In this document: positions 30,741 through 37,313 of the stretch, piece after piece | How positions within the stretch are numbered: position 1 is the first letter of the stretch | Layout: every line of letters begins with the position of its first letter | From: CAZFLN01 sp964519905 | Lineage (GTDB): Bacteria > Patescibacteriota > Microgenomatia > UBA1400 > UBA1396 | Reading direction: 5' to 3' | Assembly: GCA_964519905.1 (NCBI GenBank) | Contig: CAZFLN010000012.1 | Coordinates: 1 to 37,313 of the forward strand | DNA length: 37,313 nucleotides | Translations under genes and position numbers: made by a program | The notes under the pieces: generated by a model | Database searches by the model: none | Told to the model about the DNA's origin: nothing | What the model saw: only the letters and a program-made list of their open reading frames with translations

Positions 30741-30746
30741 ATCTTA
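30741..30746 (-). promoter_or_regulatory. candidate -10 element (TAAGAT) of the Lgt fusion gene
   Basis: TAAGAT on the minus strand ends 6 nt before the ATG at 30734; only 4 of 6 match consensus. Confidence 0.35.
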
Positions 30747-30789
30747 CTAAATTTCGTGCCACAAGGTGCTTGCGGTTCTAACGCTCAGG

Positions 30790-31359
30790 CTACATGAGTG
30801 TGAGGAATCCAAGAACTCCGGCCCAAAAAACACCAAAAAACAAAAAGCCAAAGAGAAGACTTCGATAGAACTGATCAGTCACGCCAGCTGGAAGGAACGG
30901 GAAGTACTGTTGAGTTAGACTTGGGTTCCCAGTGAGGATTTGTAACACTTGATGCGCATACCAACTCCACACTCCCCAAAATGCTCCCAGACCCAGTGAG
31001 GCACTGTTACTCATGAGCAAGAGAATCCCCAAGATTGGAATGACTAGGAGCATTACCGGCGAACGCAGCGTCGCTACAGCAGAGGCATCATTGACTAACT
31101 CCCAAGGAATTCTCTGCAGTAGCTGCCGAATCCATCGTGGTGCGGTAGAAATAAGTACCAGGCCAAGAATGCTCCCAAGAATGAACAGTCCAACCGAAAT
31201 GAGTGCTGTTGTATTTGTGAAAACCGAAAAACTCGAAAACGGGTAAAACGTTCGGAATACCGCCAGAATTGCTGATGAAAGAACAACAAAAATTCCAACT
31301 TGCAGTGTAGCCTGAATGGAAACCTCTTCGCGAACTGGCGAGAGTGGCGGATTCATCAT
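30790..31359 (-). CDS. polytopic membrane protein, unknown
   Basis: The 189-residue protein has about four to five hydrophobic helices (near 21-40, 48-72, 98-120, 122-140 and 165-188) with a Yip1-like overall layout: a polar N-terminus, then helices with an intervening amphipathic stretch (RWIRQLLQRIPWEL). I cannot assign a function. It starts inside the end of the cupredoxin-like gene (overlap 4 nt), so the two are translationally coupled. The Lgt fusion follows 55 nt downstream. Confidence 0.65.
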   Translation of the reverse strand: MMNPPLSPVREEVSIQATLQVGIFVVLSSAILAVFRTFYPFSSFSVFTNTTALISVGLFILGSILGLVLISTAPRWIRQLLQRIPWELVNDASAVATLRSPVMLLVIPILGILLLMSNSASLGLGAFWGVWSWYAHQVLQILTGNPSLTQQYFPFLPAGVTDQFYRSLLFGFLFFGVFWAGVLGFLTLM

Positions 31360-31988
31360 GTTTGGTGCGGTGGGGTGTTCTCATCTTTCCAGGTGAGAGT
31401 TGGAAGAGAGACGATTTGCTCTTGATTTTTGTGAGCTTGAGCACCGGCGAAAGAGTAACTTTGCCAGAAGATACCGCCGCCGATCATGAACAGTCCGACC
31501 AAGGTCATACCAACCACAACCTCAAAAACACCAGAAACTGGTTGCGGTTGTGTCTGGAGTGGCTGACTCGTGAGAGCCGCTGTGGTGGCAGTAGTCGTTG
31601 AGGTGGTGCTGGTGAGTGTGTTTGCAGAAGGAGTGCTGGCGACGACTTCGATGGAGCCAATGAGCGAAGCATCGTGGCTGGAGCTATAACTGAAGACACC
31701 TGAATTCGTGACGACCACCGACTTTGCTTGGTTGGCACCGATATCACCAGTGTTGAATCCAGTCGCCAAACTACTTCGAGCACTTTGTGTAGCGGTGGTA
31801 CTGTTGCGGAATTCAAGAGTATCACCTTGATTTACTCGCAGTGTGCTCGGAATAAAACCAGTGGGTGTGATGGTGATGGAGTGAGTTGCTGCCTGAGCAA
31901 TTGTTGCTCCGAGGAACAAGAAGAGGGCAGCTGCTCCACCAGCAAAGAAATATCGAACCAATCGAGGCAGTACAAACATACCCTTCAT
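31356..31988 (-). CDS. cupredoxin-like surface protein with degenerate copper site
   Basis: The 210 residues comprise a signal peptide (cleavage near AQAAT, residue 33), a plastocyanin-type beta domain (about 35-117), a Thr/Ser-rich linker (about 118-150) and a C-terminal membrane helix (about 153-175). The fold is shown by ITITPTGFIPSTLRVNQGDTLEFRN and GVFSYSSSHDASLIGSIEVV. A type 1 site expects His, Cys-x2-His and Met; here His105 remains, but the Cys position is Ser102, the Met is Leu109 and no His is seen in the first ligand region (ATQSA). It probably does not bind copper in the classical way. Start uncertain: Met4 (31979) has a TACGAT 7 nt upstream. Confidence 0.7.
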   Translation of the reverse strand: MKGMFVLPRLVRYFFAGGAAALFLFLGATIAQAATHSITITPTGFIPSTLRVNQGDTLEFRNSTTATQSARSSLATGFNTGDIGANQAKSVVVTNSGVFSYSSSHDASLIGSIEVVASTPSANTLTSTTSTTTATTAALTSQPLQTQPQPVSGVFEVVVGMTLVGLFMIGGGIFWQSYSFAGAQAHKNQEQIVSLPTLTWKDENTPPHQT

Positions 31989-32021
31989 CGTACCGATTTT
32001 TCAGCAAGAGAACAAGAGGAT

Positions 32022-32315
32022 TTATTTTTCAGCAGGAGCGTTTTTGGCTTCTTTCGCAAGTTCTTGGACTTTCCAGAGGAAAAGACCGACCTTATTCCTG
32101 GCATTTGCGTCTTGTACAAACTGCAGTGCTCGTTCAATGCGCGCACGAGGGTGTTTTTGCACCAGTCTCATGCACATTCCAATTGTTTTCCGATCGCTTG
32201 GTTCGGTAATTGCCATCGCCACCCGATACGCAAAATCTTGAAACTCTTGGCTAATATACTTCCCACCTTTTTTTATTTCGTGGGTCTGCAAAATGTCAAA
32301 TAAAGTATCACTCAT
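32022..32315 (-). CDS. small conserved-looking cytoplasmic protein, unknown
   Basis: The 97-residue protein is helical and charged (MSDTLFDILQTHEIKK, YRVAMAITEPSDRKTIGMCMRLVQKH, LFLWKVQELAKEAK). No signal or membrane helix, no recognised family. The ATG at 32315 lies inside the last codons of the MFS-like gene (8-nt overlap), which implies translational coupling and decides the start over a longer frame. The next gene follows 33 nt downstream. Confidence 0.6.
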   Translation of the reverse strand: MSDTLFDILQTHEIKKGGKYISQEFQDFAYRVAMAITEPSDRKTIGMCMRLVQKHPRARIERALQFVQDANARNKVGLFLWKVQELAKEAKNAPAEK

Positions 32316-33534
32316 TATTTGCCTTTGATTGTGAAAAATACACTCCGCTCCAGAGTCCTGCCAGAGCAAAACTCAGCAGCAACCAGCTCCAAGAAATGCT
32401 GAGTAAGAGGAAAAGTATCGTGGCGAGCAGGAAGCAAGAGACAGTTATGGCAACGGCAAGTTCTCGGTGCAGTATTTTTTGATTTCTGGTTTGAGGTGAG
32501 AGTTTTGCAAAAAAGTGTTGCTCAAACAAGGACGTGTAGGTGCCTTTGATAGCACGATCGGCGAATTCTATGATGAATAAAAATACTGGTTGAGCGAGAA
32601 AGAAAAAACGAGTCACCCAGAGAATTCCGGTTATCAGACCACTCGGTTGTTGAAGATGTTTCTTTTGTGAGAGAGTGAAGGGGAAGTCAGTCAGATACAG
32701 CAAAAGCAACACTCCCAGCGTAGCAGAGGAGAGTATGTAGGCCACCGCCTCGACGCGTTGAAAGACAATGAAGAGGATCGCTGGCCAAAAAATCAGACTG
32801 CCAATTCGCTCCCACTGGAACATGCCGATCCCAAGTGCTTGAGCGGCACTTTTTCGTGTTGGAGTTGTAAGTGAGATTTTTGGGAAGATATTTTGTTTTT
32901 GGAAAAGTGATGGCGGCAGGAACAAGAAGCAAACGGCGCCGAGAGCAAAGAGCATTCCACCGATGAGAACTGGGAGCAAGACTCCAAAATTTACAAGCGT
33001 GAGAGCTCCGAGTAATGGTGCTAGTGCAATAACAATTTTTTGGAGGAACTCGGAAGAACCAACGGTTCCTGGAATCGAAGTTTTCAAGGAAAACAACTGA
33101 GAACGAATGATTTGTGTGGCCAGCCAGAAAAACGGAAGTCCAACTCCTCCTGCCACAGACGAGAGAAAGAAGAGAGTTGGGTATGAATCAAATAAGGCGA
33201 AAAGTGCAAATGCAAGACCAGCAATTCCTGATCCAATGGCCAGAGCACTCGGCAGGCTGAGTTTTGGGAGGAGTCGTGCAGCCAAGAGATTTCCAGGAAG
33301 AGAACTCAGTCGTTGGAGAAAATAATACGTGGCAAGACCAAGGAGTCCAGCAGTGATTGGCGAGAGATGTGTCACAATTATTTCTTGAGAAAATTGAAAG
33401 AGAGTAATTGGGACGATAACCAAAAGCCAGGCATGGGCAACTTCAACAAAAAAATTTCCCCAGAAAAGAAATTTGAGTTCTGGTGGAAAGAAGCTGGGCC
33501 GCTTGTGCAGAGTAAATGGATCGTGGAGCGCCAT
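32308..33534 (-). CDS. MFS-like transporter
   Basis: The 408-residue protein has about 12 hydrophobic segments with basic inter-helix loops, consistent with the major facilitator superfamily; LPGNLLAARLLPKL (between helices 2 and 3) resembles the signature loop. A central cytoplasmic loop is rich in Lys/Thr (LTTPTRKSAAQ). Substrate unknown. The start at 33534 is chosen because TGC-TACAGT ends exactly 6 nt upstream and the frame before it would overlap pth; it begins 4 nt after the pth stop. Confidence 0.7.
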   Translation of the reverse strand: MALHDPFTLHKRPSFFPPELKFLFWGNFFVEVAHAWLLVIVPITLFQFSQEIIVTHLSPITAGLLGLATYYFLQRLSSLPGNLLAARLLPKLSLPSALAIGSGIAGLAFALFALFDSYPTLFFLSSVAGGVGLPFFWLATQIIRSQLFSLKTSIPGTVGSSEFLQKIVIALAPLLGALTLVNFGVLLPVLIGGMLFALGAVCFLFLPPSLFQKQNIFPKISLTTPTRKSAAQALGIGMFQWERIGSLIFWPAILFIVFQRVEAVAYILSSATLGVLLLLYLTDFPFTLSQKKHLQQPSGLITGILWVTRFFFLAQPVFLFIIEFADRAIKGTYTSLFEQHFFAKLSPQTRNQKILHRELAVAITVSCFLLATILFLLLSISWSWLLLSFALAGLWSGVYFSQSKANNE

Positions 33535-33538
33535 AGCT

Positions 33539-34126
33539 TTACTGTAGCACGGTGTAGAGGAACTCTTCAGAGAGAACCGGAGCGAGGGCAGCGATCGCTC
33601 GTTGCTCTTCAGGAGGAATATTTTGCAAGACGTACGCTTTGCCAGGAATGGAGCGATCACCGCCCCGGGAATCAACACCGATTCGAGCGGTCCAGAAATT
33701 ATTGTTTTTCAGTGCGTCGCGAATACTGTTTACCCCATTATGAACTTTTGGACCAGAAGCGTATTGGAGTTTGTGTCTTCCAGTTTCGAGATCTAGATCA
33801 TCATGTACGACCACAACATTTTTGTAAGCTGTTTGAGGATTGGCTTCGGCTGGATCAATGTCTAAGAACCATTTGCACGCACTTGCCACGCTTTTTCCAG
33901 ATTCATTCATGAAGGTGGATGGCTTTAAGAAAATCCATTCGTGCTGGTTTCGGTTGAGTCGCAACACTTCACCGTGCACATTTTTTTCTTTTTTCCACCG
34001 TGGGGGAATAGAGGGATCGCTCCAGGAATCAATCAAAGAATCGAGCAAGAGCCAGCCAGCGTTGTGGCGAGTAGATGTGTAATTTTCTCCAGGATTTCCC
34101 AGGCCGACGCAAAGAATTCGGTTCAT
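33539..34126 (-). CDS. pth: peptidyl-tRNA hydrolase
   Basis: Pth releases tRNA from peptidyl-tRNA that has fallen off ribosomes. The 195 residues include the family opening ILCVGLGNPGENYTSTRHNAGW with the catalytic His21, FLKPSTFMNESGKSV, VVVVHDDLDLETGRHKL with the conserved Asp, and a helical C-terminus (PPEEQRAIAAL). Complete. A TGG-TACAAT ends exactly 6 nt before the ATG. The MFS-like gene starts 4 nt after its stop. Confidence 0.94.
   Translation of the reverse strand: MNRILCVGLGNPGENYTSTRHNAGWLLLDSLIDSWSDPSIPPRWKKEKNVHGEVLRLNRNQHEWIFLKPSTFMNESGKSVASACKWFLDIDPAEANPQTAYKNVVVVHDDLDLETGRHKLQYASGPKVHNGVNSIRDALKNNNFWTARIGVDSRGGDRSIPGKAYVLQNIPPEEQRAIAALAPVLSEEFLYTVLQ
33541..33549 (-). promoter_or_regulatory. 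extended -10 (TGC TACAGT) of the MFS-like gene
   Basis: TACAGT with TGC upstream, ending 6 nt before the ATG at 33534. It lies within the last codons of pth. Confidence 0.45.
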
Positions 34127-34132
34127 CCGCTG

Positions 34133-34141
34133 ATTGTACCA
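34133..34141 (-). promoter_or_regulatory. extended -10 (TGG TACAAT) of pth
   Basis: TACAAT with TGG upstream, ending exactly 6 nt before the ATG at 34126. Confidence 0.65.
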
Positions 34142-34148
34142 GGTATTT

Positions 34149-35303
34149 TTATTTGTTTTTTTTGTGTATCACGGACTCGTACACTTCTTCGTACAGAGGC
34201 AGCAGCGTCTGGGCCGTGAACTTCTGCGCTTGCTTTTGAGCCTTGCTGCGCAAGGGATGCAGGTCTTCCTGGCTCGAGTCCCACAGAGCTCGAGCAAGAG
34301 TGCGGATTCGGACTTCTTCCGTTTCACTTTGTGGAATTAGCCAACCGGCGTCACCGATAATTTCGGCGTTTGCCTTGACATTAAAGGCAACAACGGGAAG
34401 TCCTTGAGCCAGTGCTTCCAGTGTGGTGTAACCAAATGTTTCCATACAGCTGGCGGTTACAAAAATGTCACCGCGTTGGAAAAATCGGTCACGAAGGAGT
34501 TGAGCATGAGGGATTTTTCCGTACCAGCGAACAGCTGGTCCAATTCCAAGCTTGAGTGACAGAGAAAATAAATCTTTTTGTGCTGGCCCGTTCCCGATCA
34601 AATGAAGCTCAAAACTGGGATCTCGTTGATAGGCCAGGGCGAACGCGTGGAGTAAAGTATCAATTTGTTTTTCAGAACTGTGGCGTGCAACGTAGATAAA
34701 TTTCTTTGGTTTTTTTCGAGATTTTGGCAGAGGAGCGAAGGCGTCTTCGGCCAGAACATTTGGAGTACGAAAAATATCTCCAGGAAAACTTTGTTCTTGC
34801 AGGTCTTGAAACACTTCTTCTGTGGGGGCCAATGTCGCGTCGTACAGTCGAGAGAGCATCGCCAAGGCACGCCAGCCACCTTGATCAAACATTTGCCCGA
34901 GTGTTTCGTTGTTCACTCGGAACATTTTCAGATCGTAGTAGGTATGAAACGTTTGCACGACCGGAATTTTCAATCGCTTCGCGATAAGTGTTCCCTCCAG
35001 ACCCACACTGGCGGGTGTATGGACGTGGATGATATCTGGCTGAAAAGCCTTAATATCGGTGAGAAACAGAGGAATATTCGTACCAAGTCGAAAGTCTGGA
35101 TAGATGAGAACATCAACTGCTCGCACAAACTGAACTTGAATGTTTGGATGCAAGAAACTGAGATCGATTGGTGTTTTTGGACGAGGGGCTTGGATAAAAA
35201 TCTGGTGTCCGGCAGCAGCGAGCATGTTGGCGAGGTTCGTGACAGCCGTGGTCACACCACTGGTGAAAGGATGAAACGAATCGGTGTACATCGCAATGCG
35301 CAT
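34149..35303 (-). CDS. GT4 glycosyltransferase, possibly diacylglycerol glucosyltransferase-like
   Basis: The 384-residue protein is a typical GT-B retaining transferase of family GT4. The N-terminus MRIAMYTDSFHPFTSGVTTAV and DIIHVHTPASVGLEG are the acceptor-side landmarks; the donor side has FIYVARHSSEKQIDTLL, ELHLIGNGP and SCMETFGYTTLEALAQGLPVV, with the two conserved Glu. Sequence style is close to 1,2-diacylglycerol 3-glucosyltransferases and PimB-like mannosyltransferases; the exact acceptor cannot be told. The start at 35303 is chosen from a TATACT exactly 6 nt upstream, over an upstream in-frame ATG. Divergent from sufS. Confidence 0.85.
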   Translation of the reverse strand: MRIAMYTDSFHPFTSGVTTAVTNLANMLAAAGHQIFIQAPRPKTPIDLSFLHPNIQVQFVRAVDVLIYPDFRLGTNIPLFLTDIKAFQPDIIHVHTPASVGLEGTLIAKRLKIPVVQTFHTYYDLKMFRVNNETLGQMFDQGGWRALAMLSRLYDATLAPTEEVFQDLQEQSFPGDIFRTPNVLAEDAFAPLPKSRKKPKKFIYVARHSSEKQIDTLLHAFALAYQRDPSFELHLIGNGPAQKDLFSLSLKLGIGPAVRWYGKIPHAQLLRDRFFQRGDIFVTASCMETFGYTTLEALAQGLPVVAFNVKANAEIIGDAGWLIPQSETEEVRIRTLARALWDSSQEDLHPLRSKAQKQAQKFTAQTLLPLYEEVYESVIHKKNK

Positions 35304-35309
35304 TGATCC

Positions 35310-35315
35310 AGTATA
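35310..35315 (-). promoter_or_regulatory. -10 element (TATACT) of the GT4 gene
   Basis: TATACT ends exactly 6 nt before the ATG at 35303 on the minus strand. Confidence 0.65.
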
Positions 35316-35372
35316 CACAGTTCTGGGTCTAGTTTTTGTTTCTGCCAGGGTAGGCACTCCCAGACATCTGCA

Positions 35373-35397
35373 GTACAATAGAAGTACAATACTTCTA
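35373..35397 (+). promoter_or_regulatory. sufS promoter with dyad operator over -10 and start
   Basis: TACAAT at 35385-35390 ends 6 nt before the ATG at 35397. A perfect dyad, TAGAAGTA-CAA-TACTTCTA (35379-35397), covers it. GTACAATA is repeated with an 11-nt period (35373 and 35384), giving a second possible -10. Confidence 0.6.
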
Positions 35398-36653
35398 TGA
35401 TTGATGCGCTGCAGATTCGCTCACAGTTTCCAATATTGGATCGGACGGTTCATGGGAAACCGTTAGTGTATCTCGACAATGCAGCTACTACGCAGAAGCC
35501 CCAAGTGGTGCTTGATGCCATCACGCAGTATTATTCTCAACACAACGCCAATGTTCACCGTGGAGTCCACGCCTTGAGCGATGAAAGCACTGATATTTTT
35601 CTTCAGAGTCATGAGCGGGTTGCTCAGTTTTTTTCAGCGGAGTCGTCACAACTTATTTTTACGCGCAACACCACCGAGGCAATGAATACACTTGCTTGGG
35701 GACTGCGGCACGAAATTCGTCCTGACTCAGTGATTGTTACCACGGTTCAAGATCATCATAGTGCGAGTGTTCCTTGGCAGCAGGTAGCTCTCGAGCGCGG
35801 AGCGCGTCTTTTGGCGCTTCCGCTTGATGAACGAGGTTCACTGGATGTAGAAGCAAGTTTGCAACTTTTGCTCAAAGAAAAAGACGCGCTCCGCGTCATA
35901 GTCTTCCCTCTGGTTTCGAACGTGTTGGGTGAAATAAATCCTGTTTCTGAAATATCCGCTTGGTTACAACGAGAAAAAATTCGCGATGATGTATTTCTTT
36001 TTGCCGATGCAGCACAAGCCGCACCACATATTCCGGTTTCTTTATCAGAATTTGGGATTGATGGGTTTGTTTTCTCTGGACATAAAATGTACGGCCCGAT
36101 GGGCAGTGGTGGCGCTATTTTGTCCCCTCAAGTTTTTTCCTCTTTGCGACCGTTTCTGACCGGCGGCGGAATGATTCAAACCGTTACTTCCAATTCGGCT
36201 ACCTTTTCTGAAGACTTGGTTGATCGATTCACTGCCGGAACGCCAGATGTAGCAAGTTTAGTTGGCTTGGCCGCTGCCGTGGATTGGTTGGGTCAGTGGA
36301 CTTGGGCTGAACGTATGGCACATGAGCACGAAATTCTCAAATACGCCTGGCAAAAGTTGAGTGATTTCCCAGGAGTTCGTTTGGTTGGCCCAAGTGTAAC
36401 CGATCTGCCAGACAGTCGTATCGGGGTGCTGAGCTGGATTTTTGACCGGGTTCATGCGCATGATGTGGCTCAAATTCTTGACCGGCAAGGTGTGGCAATT
36501 CGCTCGGGTCATCACTGCACCATGCCATTGCACTCGGCTATGCATTGGCAGGCAACGTGTCGGTTGAGCGTGGCACTGTATAACACTCAGGAAGAGATTG
36601 ATGTTCTCATCACTGGACTGGAAGAAGTGCAACGAATTTTTTCCCTCAAGTAA
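35397..36653 (+). CDS. sufS: cysteine desulfurase SufS
   Basis: SufS is a PLP enzyme that takes sulfur from cysteine for Fe-S cluster assembly. The 418 residues show the class II desulfurase pattern: YLDNAATTQKP, ANVHRGVHAL, FTRNTTEAMN, FADAAQAAPH, SGHKMYGP with the PLP Lys230, and RSGHHCTMPLH with the active-site Cys374. Length and order are normal for SufS. Its partner sufU starts 5 nt after its stop; sufB, sufC and sufD are not in the window and may lie elsewhere. Transcription is likely leaderless and regulated through the dyad over the -10. Confidence 0.94.
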   Translation: MIDALQIRSQFPILDRTVHGKPLVYLDNAATTQKPQVVLDAITQYYSQHNANVHRGVHALSDESTDIFLQSHERVAQFFSAESSQLIFTRNTTEAMNTLAWGLRHEIRPDSVIVTTVQDHHSASVPWQQVALERGARLLALPLDERGSLDVEASLQLLLKEKDALRVIVFPLVSNVLGEINPVSEISAWLQREKIRDDVFLFADAAQAAPHIPVSLSEFGIDGFVFSGHKMYGPMGSGGAILSPQVFSSLRPFLTGGGMIQTVTSNSATFSEDLVDRFTAGTPDVASLVGLAAAVDWLGQWTWAERMAHEHEILKYAWQKLSDFPGVRLVGPSVTDLPDSRIGVLSWIFDRVHAHDVAQILDRQGVAIRSGHHCTMPLHSAMHWQATCRLSVALYNTQEEIDVLITGLEEVQRIFSLK

Positions 36654-36658
36654 AGAAT

Positions 36659-37051
36659 ATGGATTACTACGCTCAAGCGCTTTTGGAAGAAGCAGCGACT
36701 CCCAGTAACTGGCAGGAGTGGGAGGTCTCACCAGAAAATATGTGTCACAACGCCAGTTGCGGAGACAGTATGGCTGTGAAGACAACGTGGAAAGACGGAG
36801 TTTTACAAGACGTTTTTTGGCACGGTGACGGGTGTAACTTAAGTCGTGCTGCGGCGAGTGTGATGTCAAGGGTGGTGCAAGGAATGTCTCGTGCAGAAAT
36901 CGAAAAAATAGAAATTGTTGATGTTCAAGAAAATCTTCACATCCAGGATATATCCTTAGGAAGAGTAAAATGTGTACTCTTGTTTATTCAGTGCTTACAA
37001 AGAGAAATACGAACCCAAAAACTCACCAAAAATCAGCAAGCAGAGGAGTGA
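36659..37051 (+). CDS. sufU: SufU/IscU-like scaffold or zinc-dependent sulfurtransferase
   Basis: SufU accepts persulfide sulfur from SufS. The 130 residues include NASCGDSMAV (Cys34 and Asp36), HGDGCNLSRAAASVM (Cys59) and GRVKCVLLFIQCL (Cys105), the three conserved Cys and the Asp of the family. GDGC with a following Ser/Ala-rich helix corresponds to GxGCxIS..S in IscU/SufU. It follows sufS by 5 nt and overlaps nothing; the next gene starts 1 nt after its stop, so a three-gene transcript is likely. Confidence 0.9.
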   Translation: MDYYAQALLEEAATPSNWQEWEVSPENMCHNASCGDSMAVKTTWKDGVLQDVFWHGDGCNLSRAAASVMSRVVQGMSRAEIEKIEIVDVQENLHIQDISLGRVKCVLLFIQCLQREIRTQKLTKNQQAEE

Positions 37052-37052
37052 C

Positions 37053-37313
37053 ATGTCATTTCGAGTGGGAGTAGGAAGCACCAATCCGGTTAAGGTTGCA
37101 GCAGCCAAAGAAGCGATAACAGAGATTTTGAGTCACCACGCTGACGCTCGCTTGTCTGCATTGGAAGTGATTGGAATCGAAGTGGACAGTGGTGTAAGCA
37201 TTCAGCCGATGAGTATTGCGGAAACTCGCCAGGGAGCCAAGAATAGAGCCGCCGCGGTTTTGGCAGCGCAACCAGAACTTGACTTGGCCATTGGTATGGA
37301 AGGCGGAATTTTT
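37053..37313 (+). CDS. DUF84/YjjX-like inosine/xanthosine triphosphatase, 5' part
   Basis: The open frame runs off the right edge after about 87 codons. VGVGSTNPVKVAAAKEA at the N-terminus, then EVDSGVSIQPMSIAETRQGAKNRA and LAIGMEGGIF match the YjjX/DUF84 family, which hydrolyses non-canonical purine nucleoside triphosphates. GAGGAG ends 4 nt before the ATG. The start is 1 nt after sufU. The C-terminal half is missing, so completeness cannot be judged. Confidence 0.85.
   Translation, partial: MSFRVGVGSTNPVKVAAAKEAITEILSHHADARLSALEVIGIEVDSGVSIQPMSIAETRQGAKNRAAAVLAAQPELDLAIGMEGGIF

Noticed and set aside
1..37313. CRISPR array, insertion sequence or prophage
   Set aside because: No regularly spaced repeats, transposase or phage structural genes were seen.

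Overview
The window looks like a stretch of the chromosome of a small-genome Candidate Phyla Radiation (Patescibacteria) bacterium, assembled as a scaffold with three 10-N gaps. The grounds are a reduced T4SS-type pilin gene next to a VirB6-like membrane gene, short or divergent central-metabolism enzymes, an archaeal-type ATP-dependent DNA ligase, large cysteine-rich surface proteins, and many genes without a Shine-Dalgarno site. TGA is used as a normal stop (for example recF and sufU) and the tRNA-Trp anticodon is CCA, so the code is standard and not the UGA=Gly code of Gracilibacteria/SR1. The exact phylum cannot be fixed from the sequence alone.

Layout. 1-1207 (minus): VirB6-like membrane protein and VirB2-like pilin. 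1260-8429 (plus): an unknown gene, lepA, and a pair of exported proteins, the second a 1272-residue cysteine-rich repeat protein. 8486-13977 (plus): recF, NAD(P)HX dehydratase, a Fic protein, ATP-dependent DNA ligase and a MIP18/DUF59 protein. 14046-14784: small gene plus PIN toxin. 14797-22502: mostly sugar-phosphate and glycolytic genes (rpiB, rpe-like, LOG family, PfkB kinase, pgk, gap, a GT-B glycosyltransferase), interrupted by a minus-strand J-domain protein. 22509-24273: two head-to-head paralogous phosphoribosyltransferase-like proteins. 24298-26924: tRNA-Tyr, mscL, a membrane-anchored protein with a small coupled partner, tRNA-Trp and a strong terminator. 27068-28983: GNAT acetyltransferase, a possible TIM-barrel protein and a small CxxC membrane protein. 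28995-35303 (minus): an Lgt-Ig fusion, a membrane protein, a degenerate cupredoxin, a small protein, an MFS-like protein, peptidyl-tRNA hydrolase and a GT4 glycosyltransferase. 35397-37313 (plus): sufS, sufU and a truncated DUF84 NTPase.

The strongest window-wide signal is promoter architecture. At least a dozen genes on both strands have a -10 hexamer (TATAAT, TATACT, TACAAT and similar) ending exactly 6 nt before the ATG, often with an extended TGN, which predicts leaderless mRNAs. A smaller class (antitoxin-like gene, mscL, the GTG-start small membrane gene, the DUF84 gene) has clear Shine-Dalgarno sites. This rule also fixes several start codons.

Other points of interest are the divergent PRTase-like pair; an Lgt whose expected catalytic histidine is phenylalanine and which is fused to a surface domain through an internal signal peptide; a 26-bp perfect inverted repeat between pgk and gap; a dyad over the sufS -10 and start codon; a recurring AAAGG-N5-CCTTT hairpin placed at stop codons; a GAPDH with a 95-residue N-terminal extension; and a cupredoxin that has lost most copper ligands. 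No CRISPR array, insertion sequence or intergenic stretch over 300 bases was seen.
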